64,000 nt of DNA from Acanthosepion esculentum (lineage: Eukaryota; Mollusca; Cephalopoda; Sepiida; Sepiidae), in contig CAXIWW010000817.1 of NCBI GenBank assembly GCA_964036315.1, positions 2,515,501 through 2,579,500 of the forward strand, given 5' to 3'. Below are positions 1 to 12,040 of this stretch, piece after piece (the first letter of the stretch is position 1; every line of letters starts with the position of its first letter). Position numbers and translations under genes: made by a program. Under the pieces are notes generated by a model. That model was not told the origin of the DNA, made no database searches, and worked only from the letters and a program-made list of their open reading frames with translations.

Positions 1-1211
1 CCTAGGAAGTCCCATGGAGACGACCCCCAGCCAGGAGACAATCCCAGAAAGTCCCACGCAGACGACCCCCACCCAGGAGACAGTCCCAGAAAGACCCACG
101 CAGAAGACCACCAGTCCCACAAAGTCCCACGCAGACGACACCGCACCCAGGAGACTGTCCCAGAAAGACCCACGCAGAAGACCCCCAGTCCCAGAAAGTC
201 CCACACAGACGAGTCCCCACCCAGGAAACAGTCCCAAAATGTCCCACGCAGACGACCCCCCCACCCAGGAGAGAGTCCCAGAATGACCCACGCAGACGAC
301 CCACAGTCCCATAAAGTCCCACGCAGACGACCCCCAATCCCACAAAATCCCACGCAGACGACACCGCACGCAGGAGACTGTACCAGAAAGACCCATGCAG
401 AAAACCCCCAGTCCCAGAAAGTCCCATGCAGACGACACAGCACCCAGGAGACAGTCCTAGATATCCCAGGCAGACGACCCCCCACCCAGGAGACTGTCCC
501 AGAAAGTCCCAAGCAGACGACTCCCAGACAGGAGAGTGTCCCAGCAAGTCCCACGCAGACGATCCCCAATCCCAGAAAATCCCACGCAGACGAACACCCA
601 CCCAGGAGACAGTCCCAGAAAGTCCCACGCAGATGACCCCCACCCAGGAGACAGTCCCAGAAAGTCCCAAACAGACGACACCCACCCAGGAGACACTCCC
701 AAAAAGTCCCACGCAGAAGACCCCCAGTCCAAGAAAGACCCACGCAGACGACCCCCAGTCCCAGAAAGTCCCACGCAGACGACACCCCACCCAGCAGACA
801 GTCTCATGAAGTCCCACGCAGACGACCCCCAGTCCCAGAAAGTCCCACGCAGACGACCCCCAGTCCTACAAAATCCCACGCAGACGACACCGCACCAAGG
901 AGACTGTACCAGAAAGACCCATGCAGACGACCCCAGCCCCAGAAAGTCCCATGAAGACGACACCCCACCCAGGAGACAGTCCTAGATATCCCACGCAGAC
1001 GACCCCACACCCAGGAGCCAGACCCAGAAAGTCCCACGCAGACGACCCCCAGACAGGAGAGTGTCCCAGCAATTCCCACACAGACGACCCCCAGTCCCAG
1101 AAAATCCCACTCAGACGAACACCCACCCAGGAGACAGTCCCAGAAAGTCCACGCAGACGACCCCCCACCCAGGAGACAGTCCCAGTTAGTCCCACGCAGA
1201 CGACCCCCAGT
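1..1211 (+). repeat. Family A higher-order unit, copy 1 (1211 bp)
   Basis: The window opens on the landmark CCTAGGAAGTCCCATGGAGA, which recurs at 1212, 2381, 3592 and 4803 and so defines a 1211-bp higher-order repeat of mixed 31- and 42-bp monomers. Within a unit the monomers differ from each other, while the same position in different units is nearly identical. That is the standard signature of higher-order amplification. Copy 1 and copy 3 match over the parts I compared, with one substitution noted near 1099/3479-3500. Confidence 0.93.
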
Positions 1212-2380
1212 CCTAGGAAGTCCCATGGAGACGACCCCCAGCCAGGAGACAATCCCAGAAAGTCCCACGCAGACGACCCCCACCCAGGAGACAGTCCCAG
1301 AAAGACCCACGCAGAAGACCACCAGTCCCACAAAGTCCCACGCAGACGACACCGCACCCAGGAGACTGTCCCAGAAAGACCCACGCAGAAGACCCCCAGT
1401 CCCAGAAAGTCCCACGCAGACGAGTCCCCACCCAGGAAACAGTCCCAAAATGTCCCACGCAGACGACCCCCCCACCCAGGAGAGAGTCCCAGAATGACCC
1501 ACGCAGACGACCCACAGTCCCATAAAGTCCCACGCAGACGACCCCCAATCCCACAAAATCCCACGCAGACGACACCGCACGCAGGAGACTGTACCAGAAA
1601 GACCCATGCATACAACCCCCAGTCCCAGAAAGTCCCATGCAGACGACACAGCACCCAGGAGACAGTCCTAGATATCCCAGGCAGACGACCCCCCACCCAG
1701 GAGACTGTCCCACAAAGTCCCAAGCAGACGACTCCCAGACAGGAGAGTGTCCCAGCAAGTCCCACGCAGACGATCCCCAATCCCAGAAAATCCCACGCAG
1801 ACGAACACCCACGCAGGAGACAGTCCCAGAAAGTCCCACGCAGATGACCCCCACCCAGGAGACAGTCCCAGAAAGTCCCACGCAGAAGACCCCCAGTCCA
1901 AGAAAGACCCACGCAGACGACCCCCAGTCCCAGAAAGTCCCACGCAGACGACACCCCACCCAGCAGACAGTCTCATGAAGTCCCACGCAGACGACCCCCA
2001 GTCCCAGAAAGTCCCACGCAGACGACCCCCAGTCCTACAAAATCCCACGCAGACGACACCGCACCAAGGAGACTGTACCAGAAAGACCCATGCAGACGAC
2101 CCCAGCCCCAGAAAGTCCCATGAAGACGACACCCCACCCAGGAGACAGTCCTAGATATCCCACGCAGACGACCCCACACCCAGGAGCCAGACCCAGAAAG
2201 TCCCACGCAGACGACCCCCAGACAGGAGAGTGTCCCAGCAATTCCCACACAGACGACCCCCAGTCCCAGAAAATCCCACTCAGACGAACACCCACCCAGG
2301 AGACAGTCCCAGAAAGTCCACGCAGACGACCCCCCACCCAGGAGACAGTCCCAGTTAGTCCCACGCAGACGACCCCCAGT
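1212..2380 (+). repeat. Family A higher-order unit, copy 2 (1169 bp, 42-bp deletion)
   Basis: Same unit as copy 1 but 42 bp shorter. The missing piece lies around 1878, where copies 1, 3 and 4 have an extra stretch containing CCCAAACAGACGACACCCAC. The loss equals exactly one long monomer. Private substitutions are also visible: CACGCAGACGAG near 1416 where copies 1, 3 and 4 have CACACAGACGAG, and ATGCATACAACC near 1606. Copy 2 is therefore the odd one out among the first four units. Confidence 0.92.
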
Positions 2381-3591
2381 CCTAGGAAGTCCCATGGAGA
2401 CGACCCCCAGCCAGGAGACAATCCCAGAAAGTCCCACGCAGACGACCCCCACCCAGGAGACAGTCCCAGAAAGACCCACGCAGAAGACCACCAGTCCCAC
2501 AAAGTCCCACGCAGACGACACCGCACCCAGGAGACTGTCCCAGAAAGACCCACGCAGAAGACCCCCAGTCCCAGAAAGTCCCACACAGACGAGTCCCCAC
2601 CCAGGAAACAGTCCCAAAATGTCCCACGCAGACGACCCCCCCACCCAGGAGAGAGTCCCAGAATGACCCACGCAGACGACCCACAGTCCCATAAAGTCCC
2701 ACGCAGACGACCCCCAATCCCACAAAATCCCACGCAGACGACACCGCACGCAGGAGACTGTACCAGAAAGACCCATGCAGAAAACCCCCAGTCCCAGAAA
2801 GTCCCATGCAGACGACACAGCACCCAGGAGACAGTCCTAGATATCCCAGGCAGACGACCCCCCACCCAGGAGACTGTCCCAGAAAGTCCCAAGCAGACGA
2901 CTCCCAGACAGGAGAGTGTCCCAGCAAGTCCCACGCAGACGATCCCCAATCCCAGAAAATCCCACGCAGACGAACACCCACCCAGGAGACAGTCCCAGAA
3001 AGTCCCACGCAGATGACCCCCACCCAGGAGACAGTCCCAGAAAGTCCCAAACAGACGACACCCACCCAGGAGACACTCCCAAAAAGTCCCACGCAGAAGA
3101 CCCCCAGTCCAAGAAAGACCCACGCAGACGACCCCCAGTCCCAGAAAGTCCCACGCAGACGACACCCCACCCAGCAGACAGTCTCATGAAGTCCCACGCA
3201 GACGACCCCCAGTCCCAGAAAGTCCCACGCAGACGACCCCCAGTCCTACAAAATCCCACGCAGACGACACCGCACCAAGGAGACTGTACCAGAAAGACCC
3301 ATGCAGACGACCCCAGCCCCAGAAAGTCCCATGAAGACGACACCCCACCCAGGAGACAGTCCTAGATATCCCACGCAGACGACCCCACACCCAGGAGCCA
3401 GACCCAGAAAGTCCCACGCAGACGACCCCCAGACAGGAGAGTGTCCCAGCAATTCCCACACAGACGACCCCCAGTCCCAGAAAATCCCACTCAGACGAAA
3501 ACCCACCCAGGAGACAGTCCCAGAAAGTCCACGCAGACGACCCCCCACCCAGGAGACAGTCCCAGTTAGTCCCACGCAGACGACCCCCAGT
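2381..3591 (+). repeat. Family A higher-order unit, copy 3 (1211 bp)
   Basis: Full-length unit that reads as virtually identical to copy 1. Both share the variants that copy 2 lacks, for example CACACAGACGAG and ATGCAGAAAACC. One difference from copy 1 is GACGAAAACCC near 3496, where copy 1 has GACGAACACCC. Confidence 0.93.
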
Positions 3592-4802
3592 CCTAGGAAG
3601 TCCCATGGAGACGACCCCCAGCCAGGAGACAATCCCAGAAAGTCCCACGCAGACGACCCCCACCCAGGAGACAGTCCCAGAAAGACCCACGCAGAAGACC
3701 ACCAGTCCCACAAAGTCCCACGCAGACGACACCGCACCCAGGAGACTGTCCCAGAAAGACCCACGCAGAAGACCCCCAGTCCCAGAAAGTCCCACACAGA
3801 CGAGTCCCCACCCAGGAAACAGTCCCAAAATGTCCCACGCAGACGACCCCCCCACCCAGGAGAGAGTCCCAGAATGACCCACGCAGACGACCCACAGTCC
3901 CATAAAGTCCCACGCAGACGACCCCCAATCCCACAAAATCCCACGCAGACGACACCGCACGCAGGAGACTGTACCAGAAAGACCCATGCAGACAACCCCC
4001 AGTCCCAGAAAGTCCCATGCAGACGACACAGCACCCAGGAGACAGTCCTAGATATCCCAGGCAGACGACCCCCCACCCAGGAGACTGTCCCAGAAAGTCC
4101 CAAGCAGACGACTCCCAGACAGGAGAGTGTCCCAGCAAGTCCCACGCAGACGATCCCCAATCCCAGAAAATCCCACGCAGACGAACACCCACCCAGGAGA
4201 CAGTCCCAGAAAGTCCCACGCAGATGACCCCCACCCAGGAGACAGTCCCAGAAAGTCCCAAACAGACGACACCCACCCAGGAGACACTCCCAAAAAGTCC
4301 CACGCAGAAGACCCCCAGTCCAAGAAAGACCCACGCAGACGACCCCCAGTCCCAGAAAGTCCCACGCAGACGACACCCCACCCAGGAGACAGTCTCATGA
4401 AGTCCCACGCAGACGACCCCCAGTCCCAGAAAGTCCCACGCAGACTTCCCCCAGTCCTACAACATCCCACGCAGACGACACCGCACCAAGGAGACTGTAC
4501 CAGAAAGACCCATGCAGACGACCCCAGCCCCAGAAAGTCCCATGAAGACGACACCCCACCCAGGAGACAGTCCTAGATATCCCACGCAGACGACCCCACA
4601 CCCAGGAGCCAGACCCAGAAAGTCCCACGGAGACGACCCCCAGACAGGAGAGTGTCCCAGCAATTCCCACGCAGACGACCCCCAGTCCCAGAAAATCCCA
4701 CTCAGACGAACACCCACCGAGGAGACAGTCCCAGAAAGTCCACGCAGACGACCCCCCACCCAGGATACAGTCCCAGTTAGTCCCACGCAGACGACCCCCA
4801 GT
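3592..4802 (+). repeat. Family A higher-order unit, copy 4 (1211 bp)
   Basis: Full-length unit. It carries ATGCAGACAACC near 3987 where copies 1 and 3 have ATGCAGAAAACC. Toward its end it accumulates further private changes, such as CAGACTTCCCCCAG near 4441. It is therefore slightly more diverged than copies 1 and 3. Confidence 0.92.
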
Positions 4803-5440
4803 CCTAGGAAGTCCCATGGAGACGACCCCCAGCCAGGAGACAATCCCAGAAAGTCCCACGCAGACGACCCCCACCCAGGAGACAGTCCCAGAAAGACCCA
4901 CGCAGAAGACCACCAGTCCCACAAAGTCCCACGCAGACGACACCGAACCCAGGAGACTGTCCCAGAAAGACCCACGCAGAAGACCCCCAGTCCCAGAAAG
5001 TCCCACGCAGACGAGTCCCCACCCAGGAAACAGTCCCAAAATGTCCCACGCAGACGACCCCCCCACCCAGGAGAGAGTCCCAGAATGACCCACGCAGACG
5101 ACCCCCAGTCCCATAAAGTCCCACGCAGACGACCCCCAATCCCACAAAATCCCACGCAGACGACACCGCACGCAGGAGACTGTACCAGAAAGACCCATGC
5201 AGACAACCCCCAGTCCCAGAAAGTCCCATGCAGACGACACACCACCCAGGAGACAGTCCTAGATATCCCACGCAGACGACCCCCCACCCAGGAGACAGTC
5301 CCAGAAAGTCCCACGCAGACGACTCCCAGACAGGAGAGTGTCCCAGCAAGTCCCACGCAGACGATCCCCAATCCCAGAAAATCCCACGCAGACGAACACC
5401 CACCCAGGAGACAGTCCCAGAAAGTCCCACGCAGACGACC
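4803..5440 (+). repeat. Family A higher-order unit, copy 5 (partial)
   Basis: Follows the unit for about 640 bp from the CCTAGG landmark. It then departs from it near 5440, where the monomer order no longer matches copies 1-4. This is the edge of the homogenised block. The end coordinate is approximate. Confidence 0.85.
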
Positions 5441-7810
5441 CCCCACCCAGGAGACAGTCCCAGAAAGTCCCACGCAAACTACCCACCACCAAGGAGACAG
5501 TCCCAGAAAGTCCGACGCAGACGACCTTCAGTCCCATAAAGTCCTACGCAGACGACCCACCACCCAGGAGACAGTCCCAGAAAGTCCCACGCAGACGAGC
5601 CCCACCCATGAGACAGTCCCAGAAAGTCCCACGGAGACGACCCACAGTCCCAGAAAGTCCCAAGCAGACGCCCCCCACCAAGGAGACAAACCCAGAAATT
5701 CCCTCGCAGACGACCCCTAGTCCCAGAAAGTCACATGCAGACGACTCCCCACCGAGGAGACAGTCCCAGAAAGTCCCACGCAGACGAGCCCAGTCCCAGA
5801 AAGTCCCACGCCGACGACCCCCACCCAGGAGACAGTCCCAGAAAGTCTCACGCAGACTACCCCCCACCCAGGAGACAGTCCCAGAAAGTCCCACGCAGAC
5901 GAGCCCAGTCCCAGAAAGTCCCACGCAGACGGCCCCCACCCAGAAGACAGTTCAAGAAACTACCACGCAGACGACACCCAGTCTCAGAAAGTCCCAGGCA
6001 GACGACTCCCCACCCAGGAGACAGTCCCAGAAAGTCCCACGCAGAAGACCCCCCACCTAGGAGAGAGTCCAAAAAAGATCCACGCAGACGACCCCGAGTC
6101 CTAGAAAGTCCCATACAGACGACACCCCACCCAGGAGACAGTCCCAGAAAGTAACACGCAGACGTCCCCCAGTCCCAGAAAGTCCCACGCAGACGACCCC
6201 CCACCCATGAGACAGTCCCAGAAAGTCCCACGGAGACGACCCACAGTCCCAGAAAGTCCCACTCAGACGCCCCCCACCAAGGAGACAAACCCAGAAAGTC
6301 CCACGCAGACGACTCCCCACCCAATAGACAGTCCCAGAAAGTCCCACGCAGACGACCCCCCACCCAAGAGACAGTCCCAGAAAGTCCCACGCAGACGAGC
6401 CCAGTCCCAGAAAGTCCCACGCATAAGACCCCCCACCTAGGAGAGAGTCCAAAAAAGATCCACGCAGACGACCACGAGTCCTAGAAAGTCCCATACAGAC
6501 GACCCCCCGACCCAGGAGACAGTCCCAGAAAGTAACACGCAGACGACCCCCAGTCCCAGAAAGTCCCACGCAGACGAACCCCAGTCCCAGAATGTCCCAC
6601 GCAGAAGTCCCCCTGTCCCAGAAAGTCCAACGCAGACGACACCCAGTCCCAGAAAATCCCACGCAGAGGACCCTCCACTCAGGAGACAGTCCCAGAAATT
6701 CCCACGCAGACGGACCCCACCAATGAGACAGTCCCAGAAAGTCCCACGCAGACGATCCTCCACCCAGAAGAGAGTCACTGAAAGTCCCACGCAGACAACC
6801 CCCAGTCCCAGAAAGTCCCACGAAGACGAACCCCAGTCCCAGAATGTCCCACGCAGACGACACCCAGTCCCAGAAAATCCCACGCAGAAGACCCTCCACT
6901 CAGGAGACAGTCCCAGAAATTCCCACGCAGACGGACCCCCACCCAGGAGTCAGTACCAGAAAGACCCACGCAGACGACCCCCTGTCTCAGAAAGTCCCAA
7001 GCAGACGACTCCCCACCCAGGAGACAGTCCCAGAAAGTCCCACGCATACGACCCCCAACCCATAAGACAGTCCCAGAAAGTCCCACGGTGACGACTAACA
7101 GTCCCAGAAAGTCCAACGCAGACGACCCCCATCCATGAGACCGTCCCAGAAATTCCCACGCAGACGACCCCTAGTCCCAGAAAGTCCCAGGCAGACGACC
7201 CCCAGACAGGAGACAGTCCCAGAAAGTCCCACGCAGACGACCCCCAGTCCCAGAAAGTTCCACGAAGACGAGCCCCCACCCAGGAGACAGACCCAGAAAG
7301 TCCCACGCAGACGACACCCCACCCAGGAGACAATCCCAGAAAGACCCACCAGACGGAACCCTGTCTCAGAAAGTCCCACGCAGACTCCCCACCCAGGAGA
7401 CAGTCCCAGAAAGACCCACGCAGACAACCCCCCACCCAGGAGACAGTCCCAGAAAGACCCACGCAGACGACCCCCAGTCCCAGAAAGTCACACGCAGACG
7501 AGTCACAGTCCTATAAAGTCCCACGTAGACGACCCCACACCCAGGAGACAGTCCCAGAAAGTTCCACGGAGACGACTCCCAGTCCCACAAAGTCCCACGC
7601 AGACGATCCCCAGTCCAAGAAAGTCCCACGCAGACGACCCCCCACGCAGGAGACAGTCCCAGAAAGTCCAACACAGACGACCCCCAGTCCCAGAAAGTCC
7701 CATGCAGACGACCCCCCACCCAGGAGACAGTCCCAGAACGTCCCACGTAGACGACCCCCACCCAGGAGACAGTCCCAGAAATTCCCACGCAGACGAACCC
7801 CCGCCCCATC
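5441..7810 (+). repeat. Family A, diverged part of array 1
   Basis: Same 31/42-bp monomers but without the 1211-bp order. Smaller local duplications are visible. A segment with CACCCATGAGACAGTCCCAG occurs near 5604 and again near 6205. A segment with CCCACCTAGGAGAGAGTCCA occurs near 6050 and 6430. A segment with CTCAGGAGACAGTCCCAGAA occurs near 6675 and 6898. The increased monomer divergence toward the boundary with family B is typical of a satellite array edge. Confidence 0.9.
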
Positions 7811-10800
7811 AGTAATCTCAGGCTGCTGCAAGCCGAATTCTCCTGACTCTTTTGTGAAAATTGCCTTACAAGCAATCCCAGGCGTCTACGAGCCGACTTC
7901 TCTTGTCTCTTTTGTGAAAATTGCCTTAAAAGTAATCTCAGGCTGCTACAAAACGACATCTTTTGTCTCTTTTTTAAAAACTGCCTTACAATCAATATCA
8001 GCCAGCTACAAGCCGAATACGCCTGGCTATTTTGTGAAACTGCCTTTTAAGCAATCTCAGGCCTCTACAAATCGACATATGCTGGCTCTTTTGTTACAAC
8101 TGCCTTACAAGCAATCTCAGGCTTCAGTAATATGAATTATCCTGGCTTTGGTGCGAATTGCCTTACAAGCAATCACAGGCGGCTACGAGCCGATTTCTCG
8201 TGGCCCTTTTATGGCAATTGCCTTACAAGAAATCTCAGGCTGACACAAGCCGAATTCTCATTGCGCTTTTGTGACAACTGCCTTACAAGCAATGCCAGGC
8301 TGCTACGAGCCGACTTCTCTTGGCTCTTTTGTGAAACTGCCTTACAAGTAATCTCAGGCTGCTACAAGCCGAATTCGCCTTGCGCTTTTGTGACAACTGC
8401 CTTACAAGCAATGTCAGGTTGCTACCAGCCGACTTCTCTTGGCTCTTTTGTGAAAGCTGCCTTACAAGTAATATCAGGCCGCTACAAATCGACATCTCCT
8501 GTCTCTTTTGTGAAAACTGCCTTACAAGCAATCTCAGGCTGCTACAAGCCGACTTCTCCTGGTTCTATTGTGACAACTGCCTAACAAGCAATCTCAGGCT
8601 GCAGCAATCCCAAGTCTCCTGGCTTTTTGTGCCAATTGCCTTACAACCAATCCCAGGCAGCTACGAGCCGATTTCTCCTGGCTCATTTGTGGCAACTGCC
8701 TTACAAGCAATCTCATGGTCCAGCAAGCCGAATTCTCCTGGCTCTTTTGTGCAAATTGCCTTACAAGCAATCCCAGGCGTCTACGAGGCAACTTCTCTTG
8801 TCCGTTTTTTAAAAACTGCCTTAAAAGCAATCTTTGATTGCTACAAAACGACATCATTTGTCTCTTTTTTAAAAACTGCCTTACAATCAATCTCAGCCTG
8901 CTACAAGCCGAATACGCCTGGCTCTTTTGTGAAACTGTCTTACAAGCAATCTCAGGCTGCCGCTAGTCCAATTCTCCTGACTTTTTGTGCCAATTGAATT
9001 ACAAGCAATCCCAGTCTGCTATGAGCCGATTTCTCCTGGCTCTTTTGTGGCAACTGCCTTACAAGAAATCTCAGGCTGCTACAAGCCGAATTCTCCTGGC
9101 GCTTTTGTGACAACTGCCTTACAAGCAATGTCAGGCTGCTACGAGCCGTCTTCTCTTGGCTCTTTTGTGAAAACTGCCTTACAAGCAATGTCAGGCTGCT
9201 ACGAGCCGACTTCTCCTGGGTCTTTTGTGGCAACTGCCTTACAAGAAATCTCAGGCTGCTACAAGCCGAATTCTCCTGGCGCTTTTGTGACAACTGCCTT
9301 ACAAGCAATGTCAGGCTGCTACGAGCCGACTTCTCATGGCTCTTTTGTGAAAACTGCCTTACAAGCAATGTCAGGCTGCTACGAGCCGACTTCCCTTGCT
9401 CTTTTGTGAAAACTGCCTTACAATTAATATCAGGCCGATACAAATCGACATCTCCTGTCTCATTTGTGACAACTGCCTTACAAGTAATATCAAGCTGCTA
9501 CAAAACGACATCTCCTGTCTCTTTTGTTAAACTGCCGTACAAGCAATCTCAGGCTGATACAAGCCGAATACGCCTGGCTCTTTTGTGAAACTGCCTTGCA
9601 ATCAATCTCAGGCCGCTACAAATCGACATCTCCTGTCTCTTTTGTGAAAACTGCCTTACAAGCAATCTCAGGCCGCAGCCAGGACAGTTCTCCTGACGTT
9701 TTGTGCCAATTGCCTTAAAAGCAATCCCAGGCGGCTACATGCCGATTTCTCCTGGCTCTTTTGTGGTAACTGCCTTACAGGCAATCTCAGGCTGCTACAA
9801 GCCGAATTCTCCTGGTTCTATTGTGACAACTGTCTTAAAAACAATTTCAGGCTGCAGCAATCCCAATTCTCCAAGATTTTATTGCCAATTTCCTTACAAG
9901 AAATACCAGGCAGCTACGAGCCGATTTCTCCTGACTCATTTGTGGCAACTACCTTACAAGCAAACAGAGGCGGCTACGAGCCGATTTCTCCTGGCCCTTT
10001 TGTGGCAACTGCCTTACAATAAATCTCATGCTGCTACAAGCCGAATTCTCCTGGCACTTTTGTGACACCTGCCTTACAAGCAATGTCAGGCTGCTACAAA
10101 TCGACATATCATGGCTCATTTGTGACAACTGCAAAACAAGCAATCTCAGGCTGCTGCAAGCCGAATTCTCCTGGCTATTTTGTGCAATTTGCCTTACAAG
10201 CAATCCCAGGCGTCTACGAACCGACTTCTCTTGTCTCTTTTGTGAAATCTGCCTTAAAAGCAATCTCAGGCTGCTACAAACGACATCTCCTGTCTCTTTT
10301 TTTTAAACTGCCTTACAAGCAATCTCAGCCTGCTACAAGCCGAATACGCATGGCTCTTTTGTGAAACTGCCTTACAAGAATCTCAGGCCGCTACAAATCG
10401 ACATATGCTGGCTCTTTTGTTACAACTACCTTACAAGCATTCTCAGGCTGCAGCAATATGAATTCCTTTGGCTTTTTGTGCGAATTGTCTTACAAGCAAT
10501 CCCAGGCGACTACGAGCCGTTTTCTCCTGGCCCTTTTGTGGCAACTGCCTTACAAGAAATGTCAGGCTGCTATGAGACGACTTCTCTTGGCTCTTTTGTG
10601 AAAACTGCCTTACAAGTAATATCAGGGTGCTACAAGACGACATCTCCTCTCTCTTTTGTGAAACTGCCTTACAAGCAATCTCAGGCCGCTACAAGCCGAA
10701 TACGCCTGGCTCATTTGTGAAATTGCATTGCAAGAAATATCAGGCTGCTACAAATCGTCATCTCCTTCTCATTTGTGACAACTGCCTTACAAGCAATCTC

Positions 10801-11326
10801 AGTCTGCCGCCAGCACAGTTCTCCTGACTTTTTGTGCCAATTGCCTTAAAAGCAATCCCAGGCGGCTAAGTGCGATTTCTCCTGGCTCTTTTGTGGTAAC
10901 TGCCTTACAAGCAATCTCAGGCTGCTACAAATCGACATATCCTGGCTCTTTTGTCACAACTGCTTTACAAGCAATCTCAGACTGCCGTTAGTCCAATTCT
11001 CCTGATTTTTTGTGCTAATTGCCTTTTAAGCAATCCCCGGCTGCTACGAACCGATTTCTCCTGGCTCATTTGTGGTATCTGCCTTACAAGCATTCTCAGG
11101 CTGCAGCAATATGAATTCTCCTGGCTTTTTGTGCGTATTGACTTACAAGCAAGCCCAGTCGTCTACGAACCGACTTCTCTTGTCTCTTTTGTGAAAACTG
11201 CCTTAAAAGCAATCTCAGACTCCTACAAAACGACATCTCCTGTCTCTTTTTTTAAAACTGCCTTACAATCAATCTCAGCCTGCTACAAGCCGAATACGTC
11301 GGTCTTTTTTGTGACAACAGCCTTAC
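7811..11326 (+). repeat. Family B satellite array 1, plus orientation (59/60-bp monomers)
   Basis: Tandem monomers of 59-60 bp with the landmarks CAATCTCAGGCTGCTACAAG, CCGAATTCTCCTGGCTC and ACTGCCTTACAAG. Many monomers carry an EcoRI site (GAATTC). Distinct variants recur in a preferred order, for instance one with CTACGAGCCGACTTCTCTTG after one with CCGAATTCTCCTGGCGC, and one with GCAGCAATATGAATTCTCC after one with ACGAACCGATTTCTCC. Because 60 is a multiple of three, short reading frames with a 20-residue periodicity appear. They break wherever a 59-bp monomer occurs, so I do not call them genes. Confidence 0.96.
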
Positions 11327-12040
11327 TGAGATTACTTTTAGGCAGTTTTCACAAAAGAGAAGGAGATGACGATTTGTAGCAGCCTGATATTGCTTGCAAG
11401 GCAATTTCACAAAAGAGTCAGGCGTATTCGGCTTGTAGCGGCCTGAGATTGCTTGTAAGGCAGTTTCACAAAAGAGACAGTAGATGTCGTTTTGTAGCAG
11501 CCTGATATTACTTGTAAGGCAGTTTTCACAAAAGAGTCAGGAGAAGTCGGCTCGTAGCACCCTGACATTGTTTGTAAGGCAGTTGTCACAAAAGCTCCAG
11601 GAGAATTCGGCTTGTAGCAGCTTCATATTACTTGTCAGGTACTTTTCACAAAAGAGCCAAGAGAAGTCGGCTCGTAGCAGCCTGACATTGCTTGTAAGGC
11701 AGTTGGCACAAAAGCCCCAGGAGACTTCGGCTTGTAGCAGCTTGAGATTTCTTGTAAGGCAGTTGCCACAAAAGAGCCTGGAGAAATCGGCTCGTACGCG
11801 CCTGGGATTGCTTGTAAGGCAATTCGCACAAAAAGCCAGGAGAATTCATATTGGTGCAGCCTGAGAATGCTTGTAAGGCAGATGCCACAAATGAGCCAGG
11901 AGAAATCAGTACATAGCAGCCTGGGATTGCTTGTAAGGCAATTGGCACAAAAAGTCAGGAGAAGTGGACTAGCGGCAGCCTGAGACTGCTTGTAAGGCAG
12001 CTGTCACAAAAGAGCCAGGATATGTCGATTTGTAGCGGCC
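11327..12040 (-). repeat. Family B satellite array 1, inverted segment
   Basis: At 11326/11327 the array flips. The sequence to the left ends in GACAACAGCCTTAC, and that to the right reads CTGAGATTACTTTTAGGCAG, the reverse complement of B. The minus-strand monomers keep the usual variant order: read from 12040 leftward, the CCGCTAGTCC, CTGATTTCTCC and CCAATATGAATTC types follow one another as they do in the plus arrays. The segment ends at the family C boundary. Confidence 0.94.

Larger units (their letters stand above)
1..7810 (+). repeat. Family A minisatellite array 1 (31/42-bp monomers)
   Basis: Tandem array whose common core is AGTCCCACGCAGACGACCCC. After the core a monomer either goes straight to CAGTCCCAGAA (31 bp) or first carries an 11-bp module read as ACCCAGGAGAC (42 bp). 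One-base length variants are common in the C run. The plus strand is C- and A-rich: the 31-bp consensus has about 14 C, 9 A, 6 G and only 2 T. Neither strand of the consensus contains a stop codon in any frame, so long overlapping reading frames occur on both strands. I take them as non-coding. The array starts before the window and ends sharply against family B near 7810. Confidence 0.97.

Noticed and set aside
1..7810. Recombination-hotspot (PRDM9-type) motif or immunoglobulin switch-like repeat in family A
   Set aside because: The C-rich core does not give the CCNCCNTNNCCNC pattern in the monomers I checked. The minus strand lacks the AGCT-centred pentamers of switch regions. Only generic G-richness is shared.
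7854..9588. 20-residue-period reading frames in family B as a repeat protein
   Set aside because: The period follows trivially from the 60-bp monomer. 59-bp monomers break the frame every few repeats, several frames are open at once, and none is preserved between the three arrays.
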